Assembly: GCF_018882325.1 (NCBI RefSeq)
Contig: NZ_JACVOQ010000006.1
Location: 62,001-126,000 of the forward strand
Length of the DNA: 64,000 bases
Reading direction: 5' to 3'
DNA from: Polynucleobacter sp. 78F-HAINBA
Lineage (GTDB): Bacteria > Pseudomonadota > Gammaproteobacteria > Burkholderiales > Burkholderiaceae
Positions within the stretch are counted from its first letter, which is position 1. Each line of letters starts with the position of its first letter. The position numbers and the translations under genes are program-made. This document shows, piece after piece, positions 61,245 through 64,000 of the stretch. The notes below the pieces were generated by a model. That model searched no databases and had not been told where the DNA came from. It saw only the letters and a list, made by a program, of their open reading frames with translations.

Positions 61245-61274
61245 AATCGTCACTAATTCGACATAAATTCTAGG
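61245..61274 (+). repeat. 30-bp direct repeat, left copy
   Basis: Left member of a pair (right copy at 62088-62117): 28 of 30 positions identical, including the core CGACATAAATTCTAGG. It lies 25 bases after the RelE stop and 128 before the MntA start. Confidence 0.85.
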
Positions 61275-61401
61275 AATTGAAAAATTTGATTTAGCGGTTT
61301 CTAGGCAACCCCCACTATCTGATATCTTTTAAACATCACTTACCCCGCCGAAAAGCTGGAAGTATTGATCTTCAGACGAAAAATTCGGATAATCAACCAC
61401 T

Positions 61402-61692
61402 ATGAAACCATCTATCGCCATGAACGCTCACAGGGCTGAAATTCGCTTAATTGTCGAAGCGCATCATGCTAGTAATGCCCGTGTTTTTGGGTCGGTTGCT
61501 TCCCGTACTGATGTCGAGGGAAGTGATTTAGATGTTTTGATTGATCCCACTGTAGAGACTACTCTATTTGATATAGGTGCGATTCGATATAAATTAAGGC
61601 AACTTTTAGGTGTTCCGGTTGATGTTTTGACCCCAAATGCCTTGCCGGAGAAATTTCGTGGGTCTGTGATTGCCCATGCCCTGCCAATATGA
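61402..61692 (+). CDS. MntA-like minimal nucleotidyltransferase (antitoxin)
   Basis: Protein of 96 residues of the pol beta nucleotidyltransferase fold. FGSVASRTDVEGSDLDVLID is GS-x10-D-x-D (about residues 31-47), the signature of MntA/MNT-domain antitoxins, which AMPylate the partner HEPN toxin. The end QLLGVPVDVLTPNALPEKFRG is typical. ATG at 61402 (a second Met at 61420). Overlaps hepT by four bases (ATGA). Located between the 30-bp repeats. Confidence 0.9.
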   Translation: MKPSIAMNAHRAEIRLIVEAHHASNARVFGSVASRTDVEGSDLDVLIDPTVETTLFDIGAIRYKLRQLLGVPVDVLTPNALPEKFRGSVIAHALPI

Positions 61693-62045
61693 GTCGTGAT
61701 CCCCAGCGATTACACGATTACTTGGGGCACATTCTTCTGGCGATTAATAGAATTCAGGGCTACTGTGCGGACATTGATGAGGCTGGTTTCTTAGGGAGTC
61801 ACTTGATTCAAGATGCGGTAATTCGTAATTTTGAGATTATTGGTGAAGCTAGCAATAACATAGAGCGCCATTTCCCTGAATTTGCCGCTAGCAATCCAGA
61901 TCTGCCATTGATGATTGCTTACGAGATGAGAAACGCCTTAGCGCATGGCTACTTCAAGGTTGACCTGCAAATTGTCTGGAAAACAATTGAGATGGATCTT
62001 CCAATTATTCAAGAACAGGTTACTAGGCTAATCAATATCCAATAA
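61689..62045 (+). CDS. HepT-like HEPN toxin (DUF86)
   Basis: All-helical protein of 118 residues. MRNALAHGYFKVDLQIVWKTIEMDLP contains R-x4-H-x-Y (RNALAHGY, about residues 82-89), the RNase active site of HepT toxins, and its Tyr is the AMPylation site in known pairs. FEIIGEASNNIERHFPEF is another conserved stretch. With the preceding gene it forms a complete MntA/HepT module. Confidence 0.92.
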   Translation: MSRDPQRLHDYLGHILLAINRIQGYCADIDEAGFLGSHLIQDAVIRNFEIIGEASNNIERHFPEFAASNPDLPLMIAYEMRNALAHGYFKVDLQIVWKTIEMDLPIIQEQVTRLINIQ

Positions 62046-62087
62046 AGTTGGATTACTTCACTGCACCAAGATTGCAGTTGATGGTGA

Positions 62088-62117
62088 AATAGTCACTAAA
62101 TCGACATAAATTCTAGG
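62088..62117 (+). repeat. 30-bp direct repeat, right copy
   Basis: Right member of the pair, 843 bases downstream of the left copy measured start to start. It lies 43 bases after the HepT stop and 151 before the porin start. Differences from the left copy are one base near the left end and one in the middle (A for T). Confidence 0.85.
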
Positions 62118-62267
62118 TAAATTGCCTCTTTTTGGGGATAATTTGGTCTGCACCACTGTTGAGCTTCAATCTCACACCGTGCCTATCCGAGCTGTCTTGT
62201 TTTTACCCCGGTAGATCTGGCCCTTAGTTTTCATTAGCCATTGATGCTAAGTATTGCGAAATTGTGA

Positions 62268-63680
62268 ATGACCCACAAATCCTATCTTCTCCTGCCTTGC
62301 TTGCTTGCTGTCTTTTGCAGCATGAGTGCGCACGCCCAGAAGGCAGGATCTGGTTCGGATCAGATTGCTACATTTGCATCTCCTATTGAGAGCTTTCCCA
62401 CCGAAGGGGAACTCTTTGGATTGCCGGTGAATATCCACGGTCAAACAACGTATATCAATCAGCGTTACAACAACTTCACCTCCTCATACTCTGGCATGAA
62501 TAGTATGTCGGATTTAAAGTCCATGAGCTATACCTGGTCTGGCACCTTATTCCTTGGTGCAAGAGTTGCCCCCAATACGGATATTTATTTCAACCCAGAG
62601 GTTTTCTCGGGCATTCCCTTTTCTGCATTAGTGGGTCTAGGTGGCTTCACTAACGGTGAGGCTAATAAAGCTGGTGGTACACAAGCGAAGTTTTATTCTG
62701 CGCGTGCCTTTGTGCGTCAAACGATCAATCAAGAGGGCGACAAAGTCGTTCTGGAGAATGAAGCCAATCAAATTACGCAAACTGTCAGTAGCAATCGTGT
62801 AGTTCTGACTGGTGGTCAGTTCTCCACACTGGATATCTTTGATGACAGCCGTTACGCCAAAGACCCCCGCATTCAGTTTATGAACTGGGGCAATATGACC
62901 TATCTAGCCTATGACTACGCAGCCGATGCAAGAGGCTACAGTTGGGGCTTAGCGGGTGAGTGGTATCTCGATAACTGGGTGATGCGCGCCTCACGCATGC
63001 TTGCTCCTAAAACACCAAATGGCCGTGATCTCAATTGGCAAATCTTCAACACCTACGGCGATCAAATAGAAGTAGAGCGCCAGCACAATATTGCCGATCT
63101 TCCTGGCAAGGTGAGCGTCTTGGCTTACCGCAACAAAATGATGTTGGCGCGTTTTCAGGATGCTACAAACTATGTCATTCAGAATAATGCGCAGGGGACC
63201 CAAGCAATTAACAATGTGCGCAACAACATGCAATACAAAACCGGTATTGGTTTGCATGGAGAACAAGCTTTAACAAAAGACCTTGGTATCTATGGTCGCG
63301 CCTTTACATCGGATGGCCACACTGAAACCATGTCATTCACTGAAGCAGATAACTCTATCTCTGTTGGTATGGGTATGAATGGCACAAGTTGGAAGCGCCC
63401 CAATGACAGCATTGGCATCTCCATGATGCAAAACGGCTTGTCTAGCTACCGCCGAGCTTATCTGCAAGCAGGTGGTGTGTCTTATTTCATTGGTGACTAC
63501 GCTAGCCCAAGCCAGACGATTTCGTATTCACCAGAGCGGATTGGTGAGGTGTATTACAACGCCACCGTGATCAAGAACGTTCTAGCGGGTTTGAACTTTC
63601 AGCACATTATTAATCCCGCCTATAACTCGGCTCGCGGACCTGTAAACATCCTGTCTTTTAGGGTTCATGCCGAGTTTTAA
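62268..63680 (+). CDS. Carbohydrate-selective porin (OprB-like)
   Basis: Outer-membrane protein of 470 residues: signal peptide MTHKSYLLLPCLLAVFCSMSAHAQ cut near residue 24, then NIHGQTTYINQRYNNFTSSYSG, SYTWSGTLFLGARVAPNTDIYFNPEVFSGIPFS, VRQTINQEGD, and a C-terminal VNILSFRVHAEF with the terminal Phe needed for outer-membrane insertion. Many short amphipathic strands suggest a large barrel. Substrate not readable. ATG at 62268. Its promoter region contains the right 30-bp repeat. Confidence 0.85.
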   Translation: MTHKSYLLLPCLLAVFCSMSAHAQKAGSGSDQIATFASPIESFPTEGELFGLPVNIHGQTTYINQRYNNFTSSYSGMNSMSDLKSMSYTWSGTLFLGARVAPNTDIYFNPEVFSGIPFSALVGLGGFTNGEANKAGGTQAKFYSARAFVRQTINQEGDKVVLENEANQITQTVSSNRVVLTGGQFSTLDIFDDSRYAKDPRIQFMNWGNMTYLAYDYAADARGYSWGLAGEWYLDNWVMRASRMLAPKTPNGRDLNWQIFNTYGDQIEVERQHNIADLPGKVSVLAYRNKMMLARFQDATNYVIQNNAQGTQAINNVRNNMQYKTGIGLHGEQALTKDLGIYGRAFTSDGHTETMSFTEADNSISVGMGMNGTSWKRPNDSIGISMMQNGLSSYRRAYLQAGGVSYFIGDYASPSQTISYSPERIGEVYYNATVIKNVLAGLNFQHIINPAYNSARGPVNILSFRVHAEF

Positions 63681-63902
63681 CGGTTTCGGGCTGTCCTTGC
63701 TTAATTAGGCTATAAAAATCAATTAGATAAGTGTTTTCTTGGGGTTCCTCACCCCAGTGCACCCCTATAATCAACAAAAGTTTAGTCGTTAACTTATTTT
63801 GCGTAAATGAGCTGTTCCAAGGGATGCGAATCTAGGCTTTAAAGCGCTCATCTGGAAACGGTATGGTTCAAAAAGAAGTGATGGGATCGCATTAAAAATA
63901 TT
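63681..63902 (+). promoter_or_regulatory. Intergenic region before surE, with a possible promoter
   Basis: No gene in these 220 bases. A TGGGG / CCCCA hairpin sits near 63740-63756 and a TATAAT sequence at 63766-63771 could be the -10 box for surE; no good -35 at the usual distance was found. Confidence 0.35.
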
Positions 63903-64000
63903 ATGAGTGAAAACACAAAACAGCCACATATCCTGATTTCAAATGATGATGGCTATCTTGCCCCGGGCCTATTGGCCTTAGTTAACGCTATTCGTCCATT
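63903..64000 (+). CDS. surE: 5'-nucleotidase SurE, start only (cut by window edge)
   Basis: The first 32 codons: after MSENTKQ comes PHILISNDDGYLAPGLLALVNAI, the SurE N-terminus with the catalytic metal-binding NDD. SurE is a nucleotidase/exopolyphosphatase for stationary-phase survival. ATG at 63903; the rest is beyond the window. Confidence 0.93.
   Translation, partial: MSENTKQPHILISNDDGYLAPGLLALVNAIRP

Noticed and set aside
63740..63756. TGGGG / CCCCA hairpin before surE as a terminator of the porin gene.
   Set aside because: No T-run follows and it is far from the porin stop.

Overview
The window reads as a chromosomal segment of a betaproteobacterium close to Polynucleobacter (Burkholderiaceae). 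The grounds are moderate G+C, many small densely packed operons, Bug/TTT-type periplasmic receptors, a type B ribosomal protein L31 with an Ala/Lys tail, the dnaX-ybaB-recR order next to the SRP RNA, an AddAB-like nuclease/helicase pair, and a small Hc1-like histone. The genus assignment comes from family recognition; no database search was possible. No IS element, prophage, tRNA, rRNA or CRISPR array was seen.

Layout. 1-4250: end of Fe superoxide dismutase, a PuuD-like membrane protein, then a peroxide/oxygen detoxification block (rubrerythrin, rubredoxin, FAD reductase) divergent from an OxyR regulator. 4.3-7.8 kb: old yellow enzyme, then an opposite-strand operon of an FMN lactate/alpha-hydroxyacid dehydrogenase with a DUF4239-like membrane protein and two tiny genes. 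7.9-20 kb: transporters, a class V aminotransferase, nitrobindin-like protein, NAD(P)HX dehydratase, beta-CASP nuclease, LOG-family protein, channel-like protein, HI0933 flavoprotein, truncated haemoglobin and small envelope proteins. 20-29 kb: a four-domain rhodanese, a Bug receptor, mini-histone, a hydroxyacid dehydrogenase, SelD, RhlE, cysteine dioxygenase and a secreted protein with an internal duplication.

29-35.7 kb is a metal-handling block: Mop, two TupA-like receptors, a ModE-type regulator and ModA without any permease or ATPase, then a Fur box and feoAB, and a cytochrome c. 35.7-46.1 kb: SemiSWEET, FAH-family hydrolase, enoyl-CoA hydratase, DUF5993-dsbB, another Bug receptor, a Gly-rich secreted protein, glycine-zipper lipoprotein, MATE pump, ArnT-like glycosyltransferase, rpmE2, rho and trxA. 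46.2-60.6 kb is rich in DNA repair: addB-addA, a TPR protein, an SOS operon (LexA box, umuD, umuC) trailed by two small ORFs and a 13-bp tandem repeat, YqhA, an ExoX-like exonuclease, SRP RNA, dnaX, ybaB and recR. A decayed CHAD-like coding remnant seems to lie beside the SRP RNA.

60.6-63.7 kb is the accessory region. A ParD-like/RelE pair sits behind a 17-bp inverted repeat. It is followed by a MntA/HepT (minimal nucleotidyltransferase/HEPN) pair bracketed by 30-bp direct repeats, and then a porin. surE begins at the right edge. The best candidates for something new are the repeat-bracketed MntA/HepT cassette, the small ORFs behind umuC, the permease-less oxyanion cluster and the mostly non-catalytic four-rhodanese protein.
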